From Paenibacillus sp. KS-LC4 (GTDB taxonomy: Bacteria; Bacillota; Bacilli; Paenibacillales; Paenibacillaceae): a DNA stretch of 64,000 nt. Position 1 is the stretch's first letter. Every line of letters starts with the position of its first letter. Position numbers and translations under genes: made by a program. The stretch lies in the NCBI RefSeq assembly GCF_036894955.1, contig NZ_CP145905.1, positions 1,495,501 to 1,559,500 of the forward strand, written 5' to 3'. Shown here piece after piece: positions 39,641-49,191 of this stretch. The notes under the pieces are model-generated. The model was not told the origin of the DNA. It searched no databases and was given only the letters and a program-made list of their open reading frames with translations.

Positions 39641-40192
39641 CTAGTCGCGGCTTGTGTTTAACGGTGTACTGTTTGTGATCATGCCGCCTTGAAATGGATA
39701 CTCATAATTGATTGGACCATCAAAGGTGACATAGTCCAGATTGATGGAAAGAAGCAGGTAGCGCATGCCGGTTGTTGGATCGCTAATAATAATGTGGTCG
39801 CGACCTGCCGCCTCTATAATGCCGCGGAATGTTTTGGCGTTCCACTCACGGTTGTTTTCATATGTCATGTAGAAGGTGGCCATTTTGCCACGGTTAAGCC
39901 GTAAAATGTTTTCTACGTATGATTCCTCTACGATTGGAACGGTAACTACATTGCCGCCTGATGGGGTTACGAAGGAGCCGCTAGGGACGTTAACCGGCAT
40001 CGGCTGCATCGCTTGCATACCCGCTACCTGCTGCATGGCAGGCATTTGGCCCCCCATCATCGGCTGCATCATTGCTGGCATCGGCATCGGCGTTGGCATT
40101 GGCACGGGCTGCCCGCCCATCGGATGAGGATAGCCATAGCCCCCTGTATTTGCTGGATTAACCGCTGTTTTGTAACCATAACCATTCGTCAT
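39641..40192 (-). CDS. gerQ: Spore coat protein GerQ
   Basis: The 183-residue protein has a Met/Pro/Gly/Gln-rich N-terminal part (residues 20-75, with repeats of MP and PMQ), then the conserved GerQ domain: VPIVEESYVENILRLNRGKM, YENNREWNAKTFRGIIEAAG and MRYLLLSINLDYVTFDGPINY. GerQ is an inner-coat protein, cross-linked by transglutaminase, that places the lytic enzyme CwlJ for germination. Here cwlJ lies just upstream in the same direction, 53 bases away. Confidence 0.93.
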   Translation of the reverse strand: MTNGYGYKTAVNPANTGGYGYPHPMGGQPVPMPTPMPMPAMMQPMMGGQMPAMQQVAGMQAMQPMPVNVPSGSFVTPSGGNVVTVPIVEESYVENILRLNRGKMATFYMTYENNREWNAKTFRGIIEAAGRDHIIISDPTTGMRYLLLSINLDYVTFDGPINYEYPFQGGMITNSTPLNTSRD

Positions 40193-40245
40193 TTAAAATT
40201 CCTCGCTCTCCAAATAAAAAATCATTCGTTACCTTTTCTTTGCCG

Positions 40246-40668
40246 CTAATATACACTTGGACAATTAGCCTGGGTTGGCACGAAGAAGCAGTGGGCTTTG
40301 TAGCGGCCGCTGTTTGACTGATTGTACCAGGTGTCGGGACAGCCAGCAGCGGGGCGGAAAAACCAGAGCGCATTCGACGCTGGATGCTGCCGTTCGCCGC
40401 CAATGACGCGCTCGGCGAGCCGGATGTCGCGATCGCGCGCTTTTTGATAGAAATAGCCTTTTTGGGTTGCCTCAAAGCCACCGGGGCTTTGAAACACCAT
40501 CTGCGGGATGGAGCGAATATTTCTAAAATCGAGGCAATTGCCTAGTACGCGGTTGACGCCAACATTGCCAACCATCAGCATGCCAAGCTCGCCTTCCCCT
40601 TCCGCTTCTGCGCGCATCAGTCTAGCCAGCATCTTCGTATCCTCTGCATTTGTCTTGATGACTGCCAC
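40246..40668 (-). CDS. cwlJ: Spore cortex-lytic enzyme CwlJ
   Basis: AAAGGAG lies seven bases ahead of GTG 40668, giving 140 residues, close to the usual length of CwlJ. An open frame upstream is ignored. The hydrolase_2 (SleB/CwlJ) domain has LARLMRAEAEGEGELGMLMV, where Glu is the likely catalytic acid, GNVGVNRVLGNCLDFRNI, and the late NALWFFRP and SNSGRYKAHCFF motifs. It digests spore cortex during calcium-dipicolinate-linked germination. The gene forms an operon with gerQ, whose product it needs. Confidence 0.92.
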   Translation of the reverse strand: MAVIKTNAEDTKMLARLMRAEAEGEGELGMLMVGNVGVNRVLGNCLDFRNIRSIPQMVFQSPGGFEATQKGYFYQKARDRDIRLAERVIGGERQHPASNALWFFRPAAGCPDTWYNQSNSGRYKAHCFFVPTQANCPSVY

Positions 40669-40930
40669 GGGCAAGCTCCTTTCAACCCTCAATGATGCTC
40701 CGCCGAATAATAGGCGAATGATCATGGGCGTTAAACTACATACTTAGTGTATTGTGAGCCCAGAGAAAGGGTTCCAAAAATATTTTTAGCTTCATCTTGA
40801 GTGGCAAATTGATGAACAATAAGCTTGAGCGTTGTCATAACGTGGTTTTTTCTGTATGATTAAGAACGATTGACCAATGAAATGTATGGGCGCTACCTGC
40901 GCCTTGTCACATACTCGGGAGGCTCGCTTC

Positions 40931-41785
40931 GTGTTTAAGGACTTGATAGCATTGACAAAACCAGGTTTGCTTCGGCTCAATATGTTTGCAGCCGTCGGCG
41001 GCTTTTGGGTAGCTTCCAAATGGCAAATTGCCTGGTTTGATCTGCTCTGGATGCTGATTGGCTCAACGCTCACGATGGCGTCTGCTTGCGTCATTAATAA
41101 TTATTGGGATCGTGAGCTGGATCAGAAGATGGAGAGAACGAAAGGACGAGCTTTGCCGACAGGGCGCTTGAAGCCGCTGTTTGTGCTTGGATACGGCCTT
41201 GTGCTTGGCATTATTGGGGAATTGGTGCTGTTTATAGCCGTTAATCCGTTGACGGGCTGGTTAGGGCTTTTGGGCTGGTTCGTATATATCGTTATTTATA
41301 CGATTTGGTTGAAGCGCAGCTCCACTTGGAGTACATCGGTAGGTGGAATTTCGGGAGCGATGCCTCCGGTAATCGGTTATTGCGCAGTCACGAATGAAGT
41401 GGATGCAGGAGCTTGGCTCATGTTCGCTTTATTATTTTTATGGCAGCCGGCTCATTTCTGGTCGCTTGGCATTAGACGCGTGGAGGAATATCGCACGGCT
41501 GGCTTCCCTCTGCTGCCTGTCGTTAAAGGGATTAGACGCACCAAGCTGCAAATGATTCCTTATGTAGCGCTGCTTATACCTACATGTTATCTCATGTTCC
41601 ATTATGGCTATACCGGCTATGTCTTTCTAGTGTTGTCGATTGCAGGCAGTGTATTGTGGGCGGTTCACACGATTCGCGGCCTTAGGGCGAAGGATACGGA
41701 AAAATGGGCAAAAACGAATTTTCTTATCTCAGTCAACTACTTAATGGTTGTATTCATTGTAATGATCGTTAATACGGTAAGGTGA
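40931..41785 (+). CDS. ctaB: Protoheme IX farnesyltransferase (heme O synthase)
   Basis: GGGAGG (40917-40922) sets the start at GTG 40931, giving 284 residues. The UbiA-family signatures are present: ACVINNYWDRELDQKMERTK (Asn-x-x-x-Asp-x-x-x-Asp for prenyl diphosphate and magnesium) and a later histidine/arginine loop ending in IRRTKLQM. About seven to nine membrane helices are seen. It adds a farnesyl group to heme B, giving heme O for the terminal oxidase. The heme A synthase gene (ctaA) lies 18 kb away in the same window. A Sco protein for copper delivery follows. Confidence 0.95.
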   Translation: MFKDLIALTKPGLLRLNMFAAVGGFWVASKWQIAWFDLLWMLIGSTLTMASACVINNYWDRELDQKMERTKGRALPTGRLKPLFVLGYGLVLGIIGELVLFIAVNPLTGWLGLLGWFVYIVIYTIWLKRSSTWSTSVGGISGAMPPVIGYCAVTNEVDAGAWLMFALLFLWQPAHFWSLGIRRVEEYRTAGFPLLPVVKGIRRTKLQMIPYVALLIPTCYLMFHYGYTGYVFLVLSIAGSVLWAVHTIRGLRAKDTEKWAKTNFLISVNYLMVVFIVMIVNTVR

Positions 41786-41927
41786 AACGGCTATCGCCGT
41801 CCTTTGGCGGCGCAGCGCGTTTCAATCCGAGAAATATAAGCATATTTATAAGTGCAAAGCTTTTAATTTCTTATAGTTTAAAATAACGTGTCATGTTTGG
41901 ACAAGCTTCATGGGGGGAATGGGGAAA

Positions 41928-42548
41928 ATGGATTTTCTGAAAAAGCATAGCTTCAAAATTGCGGTGCTGGCACTTTGCTTGGGCATGGGCATATATTTAT
42001 TAATGACCAATGTTTTTAAACCGGAAAAGCCAATGCCGGTTCTGCAAGAAGCGCCAGCCTTCGAGCTAACGGATTTGGACGGCAATAAAGTGACGAAGGA
42101 GTCGACGAACGGCAAAGCAAGATTGGTTTATTTTTATTTTGCCAATTGCCCGGACGTATGTCCGCCAACGACATTCCTACTGTCTCAGGTGCAGGAAGGC
42201 TTGGAGAAAGAGGGCATACTTGGAACGGATGCCGAAATGATCTCGATTACATTCGATCCTGAGCGTGATACAACCGAGGTTATTAAGGCGTTCGCGGAGC
42301 GAAATTATGCCAAGCTGAATGAAGGCTGGATGTTTTTGCGAGGGGATGATCCGCAGGCGGCCATCAAGCTTGCTCAGGATTTTGGCGCGAGTGCCATTAA
42401 GGACAAAGAGGGAACCGGCTTTACACATATGAATGTGATTACTCTGGTGGACAAAACAGGCCAGATTCGCAAGTGGATTGCTGCAAACAATGAGGAATTG
42501 ACGCCGGAAAGCATCGTTGCTGATATGAAGCGGCTTGCTAAGGAATAG
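41928..42548 (+). CDS. SCO1/SenC family copper chaperone
   Basis: GGGGGGAATGGGG sits ahead of ATG 41928, giving 206 residues. A single N-terminal helix (IAVLALCLGMGIYLLMTNVF) anchors a thioredoxin-like domain. The copper ligands are two Cys in FANCPDVCPPT (CxxxC) and a His in GFTHMNVI. Sco proteins insert copper into the CuA centre of cytochrome c oxidase. The position between ctaB and an AEC transporter, 142 bases after ctaB, suits assembly of the oxidase. Confidence 0.92.
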   Translation: MDFLKKHSFKIAVLALCLGMGIYLLMTNVFKPEKPMPVLQEAPAFELTDLDGNKVTKESTNGKARLVYFYFANCPDVCPPTTFLLSQVQEGLEKEGILGTDAEMISITFDPERDTTEVIKAFAERNYAKLNEGWMFLRGDDPQAAIKLAQDFGASAIKDKEGTGFTHMNVITLVDKTGQIRKWIAANNEELTPESIVADMKRLAKE

Positions 42549-42550
42549 CG

Positions 42551-43495
42551 ATGGCTATCTTTTATCATATTTTATGGAGTAACATTGCGCCGCTTACATT
42601 GATGATAGCTATAGGCTTCTCAATGCAGCGGCTTTTTTCTTTAGATATTAAAACCTTGTCCAAGCTGAATTTTTACGTTTTTTCGCCAGCGGTTATTTTT
42701 CAGCTGCTGCGTACGACAGAGCTTGAAATGAGCCTTATTTGGAAGGTGCTGCTGTTTGTCGTTATCTTTATGGTGCTGCAAGCTATAGCCGTAGAAATCG
42801 TTGTGAAAATGCGAGGGCTTAAGGGAGGCATGCGCGGCTCCATGCGTAACAGCGTGCTATTCTATAATAGCGCTAATTACGGCATACCGCTTAATCAACT
42901 GGCGTTTGCCGGAAACCCGATGACGCTGGCGGTACAAATATTAGTCATGACGACGCAGTCCTTTTTGCCGAATACGTATGGCATCTACAGCGTGAACGCT
43001 CATAAGCTGTCCTTGCGCGATACGCTGAAGACGATTTTCTCCATGCCGATCATTTATGTCATTCCGCTCGCATTTCTGCTGAAAGGGCTTGACGTAGAGC
43101 TGCCGCAGCCGCTGCAAATGCCGATTGAATATTTGGCAAATGCGTTTATTGGAACGGCCCTCATTACGCTCGGCGTCCAGCTAGGCAGCATGAAATGGCA
43201 ATTCGACAAGCGTCTGCTTGGCAATGTGCTGCTGTCGAACGGGCTTCGCTTGATTGGAGGCCCGCTGCTCGCAGCTCTTGCTATTTGGTTGATCAGCGCC
43301 ACAGGGCTGTTCGTATTCGATAAGCTGACGACGGCGGCGCTAATCGTGTCAGCCTCGGTGCCTACCTCGCTTAGCAGCGTGCTGCTGGCGGTGGAGTTCG
43401 ACAATGAGCCGGAGTTTGCTTCTCAGGCGGTGTTTTTGTCAACGGTGCTGAGCATTGTGACGGTATCGTTCGTTATTTTCATCCTTCATATTTAA
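42551..43495 (+). CDS. AEC family transporter (auxin efflux carrier type)
   Basis: The 314-residue product starts two bases after the Sco stop, with AAGGA partly inside the upstream gene. It has about ten hydrophobic segments in two sets of five, with a longer hydrophilic loop between. The motif FYNSANYGIPLNQLAF is typical of the AEC family, as is TSLSSVLLAVEFDNEPEFAS. Bacterial members export malate, amino acids or other anions. The link to copper or heme is only positional. Its stop overlaps the toprim gene on the other strand by four bases. Confidence 0.85.
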   Translation: MAIFYHILWSNIAPLTLMIAIGFSMQRLFSLDIKTLSKLNFYVFSPAVIFQLLRTTELEMSLIWKVLLFVVIFMVLQAIAVEIVVKMRGLKGGMRGSMRNSVLFYNSANYGIPLNQLAFAGNPMTLAVQILVMTTQSFLPNTYGIYSVNAHKLSLRDTLKTIFSMPIIYVIPLAFLLKGLDVELPQPLQMPIEYLANAFIGTALITLGVQLGSMKWQFDKRLLGNVLLSNGLRLIGGPLLAALAIWLISATGLFVFDKLTTAALIVSASVPTSLSSVLLAVEFDNEPEFASQAVFLSTVLSIVTVSFVIFILHI

Positions 43496-43851
43496 TCTTT
43501 TGGAGCAGGAGCGGGAGGAGGGTACAGAATATGTTCCTCTAATCCCGCTTTTTCCAATTGGGCGATGACATATTCCTCGGGAGTATGCTCTACGCCCGAA
43601 TAACCGCGCCTCGTATAAATATGCTCGGCATCTGGAAACACATCGCGCAGCATGCCCCGAATGCGTTTGCCGGATGAATCATTGTCTGTGAAAATATAAA
43701 CGTGACGCTCGGCGATTTGCCTCTTCAGCTTCTCAAGCTGCTCGGTTCCGGGAGTTCCGTATGTACAATAGATCGGAATGCTTTCGTCCAGCACGCGCCT
43801 GACGCGGCTTTTATCATTTTTACCTTCTACAATAATCGCAATGTCCATCAT
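43492..43851 (-). CDS. Toprim domain protein
   Basis: The likely start is ATG 43851, just after AAGGTGAT. GTG 43860 is the longer option. The product of about 119 residues is a lone toprim fold: DIAIIVEGKNDKSRVRRVL, with the catalytic Glu, then HVYIFTDNDSSGKRIRGML, with the DxD-like acid pair. Toprim domains cut or join nucleic acids in primases, topoisomerases and RNase M5-like enzymes. The lack of other domains resembles the small OLD/RNase M5-like group. The substrate cannot be read. Confidence 0.8.
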   Translation of the reverse strand: MMDIAIIVEGKNDKSRVRRVLDESIPIYCTYGTPGTEQLEKLKRQIAERHVYIFTDNDSSGKRIRGMLRDVFPDAEHIYTRRGYSGVEHTPEEYVIAQLEKAGLEEHILYPPPAPAPKD

Positions 43852-43920
43852 GCTGATCACCTTGTTTTTTTTCTATAGTTTATCAAATTACAAGGGGAAA
43901 AGCTTGCAGCCATTATGCCA

Positions 43921-45087
43921 TTATGCAGTAAAATGGGTTTGCGTTACAAGCGGGCTGCGACGGTGGAAAGGGAGAATCGACACAGCGAGCATCAAAACGA
44001 GAAAGGCGATATAATACGGCGACATATAGCTGCGCAATTGACCGGCAAGCATCGGACCGAGGAAGGCGCCAATCGAATAGGCAATGGATAGGGTGGAAAA
44101 GGTGCGGCCGTAGCGTGCGCCTCCACTTAGCTCAATAAGCAAGATTGAAATGGCGGGAATGACGATACCTTTTGCCATGCCTACCATCAGCAGCATAACG
44201 GCGAAGGGCAGCGGCGAATCAGCGGCGATGCTGAAATAAATCAAAGCCAGCGCGAGCGCTCCCCACAGCGTACGGCGATAGGCGGAGAAGCGGTTGAGAA
44301 ACAGCATGCTGAGCGTAATGAGAGCGCCGAGGCTGACAACTGAAAAAAGCAAGCCCGTCGTCAGCATGCCAGCGGTCGTTGTCGCCATGAGCGGCAGCTC
44401 GAAGGAGAGTATGCCCTGTGCGCAGCTGATGCCAACCGGCAATATATAAATGAGCCAAGATACGGACTTCGAATCGGCAGCCGCCGGGAAAGCCAGCTTT
44501 TGGGGCTGAACGCCGGCAGGAGTGGCAGGGACGTCAGCTGCCGGGATATCGCGGATGAAAAACAGCGCGCATATCGCAGTTACGATTAAAATCCAGCCCA
44601 GCATATAAAAAGCGGTGGTGAAGCCGATTTTGGCTACCATATAAGCGCCGGCTGCTGGTGAAATGACGGTCGCCAGCGTATGTACGAGCCCGTTGCCGGC
44701 CATAAGCTTGCCCTGCTCGGTACGGTTGCTCGTCATCCGAGCAAGCAAAGCCAGACATGCCGGTGAGAGGAAGGCGAGCACGAAGCCGCTGATAGAGCGA
44801 AGGACAAGCAGCTGCCAAGGATTCGTCACCCCCGCTTGAAATAAGAGGATGATCCCTGCTCCAAGCAAGCTGAAGACGATAAACAGCCTGCTGCCAAAGC
44901 GATCAACGCCATAGCCGGCAATAAGGTTGCCGGGCAGATGCGTAATCGAGTACATGCCCATCATCAGCCCGATGAACGAGGGCGCTGCGCCAAGCGAAAT
45001 GGCGAAAGGCGTCAAAATTGGATATTGCGCATGCAAATCAAAAAAAGCGACGAACAGAAAAAAATAGAGCCAGATGGCGGTTTTCAT
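43921..45087 (-). CDS. Major facilitator superfamily transporter
   Basis: The 388-residue product has about twelve hydrophobic helices. Loop motifs are clear: GYGVDRFGSRLF in the first half (the MFS A-loop), LLARMTSNRTEQGKLMAGNG, and LSGGARYGRTFSTLSIAYSIG in the second half. Small-molecule export is the usual role. A GGAGG-type site precedes ATG 45087. It stands alone, and the sequence does not give a substrate. Confidence 0.8.
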   Translation of the reverse strand: MKTAIWLYFFLFVAFFDLHAQYPILTPFAISLGAAPSFIGLMMGMYSITHLPGNLIAGYGVDRFGSRLFIVFSLLGAGIILLFQAGVTNPWQLLVLRSISGFVLAFLSPACLALLARMTSNRTEQGKLMAGNGLVHTLATVISPAAGAYMVAKIGFTTAFYMLGWILIVTAICALFFIRDIPAADVPATPAGVQPQKLAFPAAADSKSVSWLIYILPVGISCAQGILSFELPLMATTTAGMLTTGLLFSVVSLGALITLSMLFLNRFSAYRRTLWGALALALIYFSIAADSPLPFAVMLLMVGMAKGIVIPAISILLIELSGGARYGRTFSTLSIAYSIGAFLGPMLAGQLRSYMSPYYIAFLVLMLAVSILPFHRRSPLVTQTHFTA

Positions 45088-45314
45088 CAGGCTTCACCTC
45101 CAAATTGTAATCAGCCTAACGGGGAGCATATGGATGGCGGCAGCGCGGGTTCCATTCATAGGCCATGCCCCTCGGCCATATAAATTACTTGTACGCCAAG
45201 GTCGGACAGGATATGTCTGTATAAAGCGGGATGCCTAGCGTTTACGCTGGATTCCAGCTGGGGTATAATGTTTGATAATAGCAGTGTCCGCACGTTATAA
45301 TAGGAGGGGTCAGG

Positions 45315-45776
45315 TTGGAGTTTCTGGATTTTACAAGTTATGACTGGAATACTTGGAGCGATTTTCTGAAGGAGCATTGGTTTGTGCTCGCGATTGCGCT
45401 TGTTGTGCTGCTGCTTGTTATCCGTATCGTCAAAACCGTTGTCAAATGGGCCTTAGTCGCCGTTATCGTGTTTGGCGTTATCGTCTATAGCGGCTATACG
45501 ATGGAGGATTTGAAGGCATTTGGCACGAAGCTGGAGGAAACAACAGGAAGCCTTAAGCAGGAAGCCATCTCAGCTATGATTGGTGAAGCGAAGAACGCCA
45601 AGTTTACGACGAATAAAGACGGCTCCTATACCGTCGCAACAGATAGCGTAGCGCTGACTGGGGTTCCGGGTACGAATGAGGTTTCCGTATCTTACCGTGG
45701 AAACGATTTATTCAAAATGCAAATTGACGAGACGATACAATCCATTATTAATCAGGCCAAACAAAACAAACCATAA
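45315..45776 (+). CDS. Membrane protein of unknown function
   Basis: TAGGAGGGG precedes TTG 45315. The 153-residue protein has two adjoining hydrophobic helices (WFVLAIALVVLLLVIRIV and VVKWALVAVIVFGVIVYSGY). A soluble C-terminal part of about 85 residues follows, with an amphipathic helix (ETTGSLKQEAISAMIGEAKN) and strands (GSYTVATDSVALTGVPGTN). I recognise no family. It is followed after 50 bases by the transglutaminase-like gene, probably in the same transcript. A TATAAT at 45271 may be the promoter. Confidence 0.6.
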   Translation: MEFLDFTSYDWNTWSDFLKEHWFVLAIALVVLLLVIRIVKTVVKWALVAVIVFGVIVYSGYTMEDLKAFGTKLEETTGSLKQEAISAMIGEAKNAKFTTNKDGSYTVATDSVALTGVPGTNEVSVSYRGNDLFKMQIDETIQSIINQAKQNKP

Positions 45777-45826
45777 GCACTTTTACTAAAATATTGTTTT
45801 AGCAATGAATGAGGGGGATTACGGGA

Positions 45827-47005
45827 ATGACGGAATGGATTCAGGCAGGCAGCCAAAGCATGATGGAGCCTGTCACTGCTGCCGTTCTCCTGGTGCTCCT
45901 TGTCTCACTCATTCAGGGATTGATTAGGGGCGCATCGGGATCGGCGAGGCGCCTTTTCTTTTTTGTGTGGGAAAGCATCGTCATCGTCGCTTGTCTTGTC
46001 CTCGCCTCGCATTGGGCGGGCAAGCTTTCGCCCGTTGCAGCGGATATGCTGAGGAAGCATGTTATCGTCCCTAGCAGAGCGCTGGGGCCGATTGAGCAGG
46101 CATGGTACACACTGATAACGAGCATAAGGGATTTTGCGCTGCTGCGTTATGTGCTGCTCTTTCTAGTCATTTATATGCTGCTGCGAGTTGCTGCCTCCGG
46201 GCTTAACCCATTGTTTGAGCTCTTATTTAGACGAAAGGCTCATGTAGACGGAGATGGCCGCCAGCAGGAGCGACGGATGACTCTCCCAAGACAGCGGGCG
46301 GCAAGCCGCGCTTTTGGGGCATTGTTAGGCGGTATCCATGGAGCAGGCCGAGCCTTCATTTTCCTTGCTGTGCTGTTCGTGTACGTGTCCTTGCTGCCGA
46401 GTGGCGTTGGAGCACAGATGATCAAGCAGTCGCCGCTGTATACGCAGGCTGCTGTATTGCTGGAACCGGTGGCGGGGGATATGCTCGCTGGACGCGGTCC
46501 TGTGTTAGCCGAAGCGATGCAGGCAGAATTCCAAAATATTTTACAGCGAAAATATGAAGTGATTGATTATGCTATACCAGCAAGCATTGAGCAGGCGGCG
46601 GTGCAGATCGTCAAGGATGCAAAAACGGATGAAGAGAAGGCAAGAGCGCTATATGAGTGGTTAGGAACGCGAATTGCGTATGATTGGGACAAGGCGCGCC
46701 AATACGAGGAGCAGGGCATTTGGCAGGAGCAATCTCCGCAAAACACATTTGATACGCGAAAAGGTGTTTGCATTGATGTTGCGAGATTGTATGACATGAT
46801 GGCGCGAGCGGTAGACGTCGAGGTGCGGGTCGTAACGGGGCTTGGCGCAGATGGGAAGGGCGGCTATGGCCCCCATGCGTGGAATGAAGTGCGTATAGAT
46901 GGAAAATGGCTGCCGCTTGATGCAACTTGGGCTTCATCGGGCAATTGGTTCAATTCGCCTGATTTTGAGCAGACGCATATTCGGGATAAGCAGCTAAGTA
47001 TTTAA
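45827..47005 (+). CDS. Membrane protein with extracellular transglutaminase-like domain
   Basis: GAGGGGG (45811-45817) fits ATG 45827, giving 392 residues. The first half has four to five membrane helices separated by a basic loop (RRKAHVDGDGRQQERRMTLP). The second half is a transglutaminase-like fold with the triad Cys-His-Asp in TRKGVCIDVARLYDMM, YGPHAWNEV and LPLDATWA. Such domains act as thiol proteases or hydrolases on peptides, here outside the membrane. With the helical protein before it and a PBP after it, a wall role is plausible but not shown. Confidence 0.82.
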   Translation: MTEWIQAGSQSMMEPVTAAVLLVLLVSLIQGLIRGASGSARRLFFFVWESIVIVACLVLASHWAGKLSPVAADMLRKHVIVPSRALGPIEQAWYTLITSIRDFALLRYVLLFLVIYMLLRVAASGLNPLFELLFRRKAHVDGDGRQQERRMTLPRQRAASRAFGALLGGIHGAGRAFIFLAVLFVYVSLLPSGVGAQMIKQSPLYTQAAVLLEPVAGDMLAGRGPVLAEAMQAEFQNILQRKYEVIDYAIPASIEQAAVQIVKDAKTDEEKARALYEWLGTRIAYDWDKARQYEEQGIWQEQSPQNTFDTRKGVCIDVARLYDMMARAVDVEVRVVTGLGADGKGGYGPHAWNEVRIDGKWLPLDATWASSGNWFNSPDFEQTHIRDKQLSI

Positions 47006-47052
47006 TTCAATTATTCATTTTATATACTTAATTTATATTTGAGGTGAGCAGG

Positions 47053-49110
47053 TTGACGGATGATCCACAGAAAAGGGAAATTAACAATAAACGCCATTTT
47101 TCCTTTCGCCTGAACTTATTTTTCTTTATCGTTTTCGGTTTGTTCAGCGTACTGATTATTCAATTGGCTATTTTGCAGTTTGTTGAAGGTCCGACGCTTA
47201 GCGCGGCAGGCAGCAAGAAAAGCACGCGAAATGTGAAGATCGCGCCGATTCGCGGCAATATTTATGATTCTGAAGGCAAGGCCATTGCGTATTCGACCTC
47301 AACGCAGTCGCTTTATTTCAGCATACCGCCCAATTATAAGACGGAGGAACTGAAGAAGCTGGCTACAGAGGAAGCGACCAGACTTGTAGAGGTGTTTGAT
47401 AAATACGGAGACCCCGCCCTGAAAATGACGGTGGAAGATGTCATTATGCAGATGGATTTAGGATTCAGGCTCAATACCATTTCAACGCCAAGACGTATAA
47501 AGACAGGACTGACAAATGAGGAAATCGCTTATTTTCTCGGCAACAAGAGCAGCTTTGTTGGCTTAGATATTATGGAAGAGAGTGTGCGTCACTATAGTCA
47601 GGATACGACGGCGGTTCAGCTCGTCGGATACTTGAAAAAATATAAAGGTGTACGCGAAAACTTGGATTTTTATGGAGAAAAGGCGCAGGAAAAAGACCCT
47701 CAGCTCCAATACTTGGAGGATGAAGAGGTAGGATTTGACGGCCTTGAGCTATTATATCAAGATATTTTACGTGGTAAAAACGGGCTGAAAAGCTATCCGG
47801 TCAACAATCAGGAGGTTATTGTAGGCCCTGTACAAATTACGAATCCGGAAAAAGGCGATGACCTCTATCTGACGATTAATCGAGGTGTTCAGCAAACAAC
47901 AGAGCAGGCGATTATGGATCAGATTAAGAAAATCAGTACCTCATCCATATCTGCTGAACGTGCGCCTTATGCAAAAATTGGTTTTGCAGTAGCGATGGAG
48001 GTAGAGACCGGTAAAGTAATTGCAATGGCCAGTATGCCGGACTATGATCCGAATATTTGGGCGGGCGGCAGCATTAGCCAGAAGGATTATGACAACATTG
48101 AGAATGTCGTTAATAATGGAACCATTACAGAGATATATCCGAAATATGATTCGGATGAGGAGCGTAAAAGCCATCCCTCTTCACTCGTTCCACCGGGATC
48201 GACGCTTAAGCCGCTTTCCGTTTTGATTGGTTTAAATGAGGGTTTGTTTACAACAGAGTCTATTTACAACGATACGGGTTTATTTACTTTTGGTAAAGCA
48301 GGGCATGAGGTACCCATTCGAAATGCTGGTGGACACGTCTATGGGGCGCTTGATCCTGCTAAAGCTATTGAGAAATCCTCCAATCCCTTTATGGCGGCGA
48401 TGATTGGCAGCAGGCTGAACCAAAAATATCCGGGTATTGAGGGTATTGATATTTGGGACAAATACATGAAGGAATTTGGCCTGGGTGTATCAACAGAAAG
48501 TGGACTTCGCATGGAGAAAAAAGGCAGCGTCGATTATTACCATGAGTTTGAGACGGCAAGTGCGCAATCCGCGCTCATTCGTGCCTCGTTCGGTCAACAG
48601 GCTCGTTATACAGCCTTGCAGCTGGCACAGTATGTTACGATGCTTGCTAATCATGGCAAGCGGATGAAGCCGCAATTTGTCAATGAGATTAAAGATTCCG
48701 AAGGCAATGTGGTGCAAGCCTTTGAGCCCGTGGTGCTCAATACAGTCGAATTTCCTGATGCTTATTGGAAAGAAATAGAAAAAGGCATGGGCAAGGTCGG
48801 CGTGCAAGGCTTCGATGGCGTAAGCTATACCTTTAATCGTAAAACAGGGACAGCACAATCGTCCGTTAAAGGCAGAACGGCGGATAACGGTGTATTTATC
48901 GCTTATGCCCCTGCTGACAAACCGAAGCTTGCAGTTGCCGTCATTATGCCGGACGGCGGTTTTGGCGGCTGGGCGGCAGCGCCGGTTGCCCGTAAAATTT
49001 TTGACGCTTATGATTATGAGATTGGCCTGAATGGTGTTCCGGGGAAGGCAAAGGATGCCGTGGCTTCGACAGATACAAATGCTGCCGGAACGGAAGCAAC
49101 GGTGCAATAA
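47053..49110 (+). CDS. Class B penicillin-binding protein (transpeptidase)
   Basis: The start is uncertain: TTG 47053, five bases after GAGGTGA, or GTG 47044. From TTG the protein has 685 residues. One N-terminal membrane helix (LFFFIVFGLFSVLIIQLAIL) anchors a dimerisation domain with RGNIYDSEGKAIAYS, then the transpeptidase: Ser383-x-x-Lys in PPGSTLKP, Ser442-Ser-Asn in EKSSNP, and Lys597-Thr-Gly in RKTGTAQS. The rod-shape MrdA/PbpA-type class fits the length. It cross-links peptidoglycan. The Ser/Thr-rich tail (residues about 670-685) may be flexible. Confidence 0.9.
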   Translation: MTDDPQKREINNKRHFSFRLNLFFFIVFGLFSVLIIQLAILQFVEGPTLSAAGSKKSTRNVKIAPIRGNIYDSEGKAIAYSTSTQSLYFSIPPNYKTEELKKLATEEATRLVEVFDKYGDPALKMTVEDVIMQMDLGFRLNTISTPRRIKTGLTNEEIAYFLGNKSSFVGLDIMEESVRHYSQDTTAVQLVGYLKKYKGVRENLDFYGEKAQEKDPQLQYLEDEEVGFDGLELLYQDILRGKNGLKSYPVNNQEVIVGPVQITNPEKGDDLYLTINRGVQQTTEQAIMDQIKKISTSSISAERAPYAKIGFAVAMEVETGKVIAMASMPDYDPNIWAGGSISQKDYDNIENVVNNGTITEIYPKYDSDEERKSHPSSLVPPGSTLKPLSVLIGLNEGLFTTESIYNDTGLFTFGKAGHEVPIRNAGGHVYGALDPAKAIEKSSNPFMAAMIGSRLNQKYPGIEGIDIWDKYMKEFGLGVSTESGLRMEKKGSVDYYHEFETASAQSALIRASFGQQARYTALQLAQYVTMLANHGKRMKPQFVNEIKDSEGNVVQAFEPVVLNTVEFPDAYWKEIEKGMGKVGVQGFDGVSYTFNRKTGTAQSSVKGRTADNGVFIAYAPADKPKLAVAVIMPDGGFGGWAAAPVARKIFDAYDYEIGLNGVPGKAKDAVASTDTNAAGTEATVQ

Positions 49111-49139
49111 CACGCCCCAGTTAAATCGTCTATTTTTCA

Positions 49140-49181
49140 AGACCTTTTCAACAGCGCTGCTGATTGGAGAGGTCTTTTTTT
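49140..49181 (+). terminator. Intrinsic terminator of the PBP gene
   Basis: AGACCT (49140-49145) pairs with AGGTCT (49170-49175), with an inner CAGC/GCTG pairing and a T-run after. Confidence 0.75.
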
Positions 49182-49191
49182 AAAATAAATG

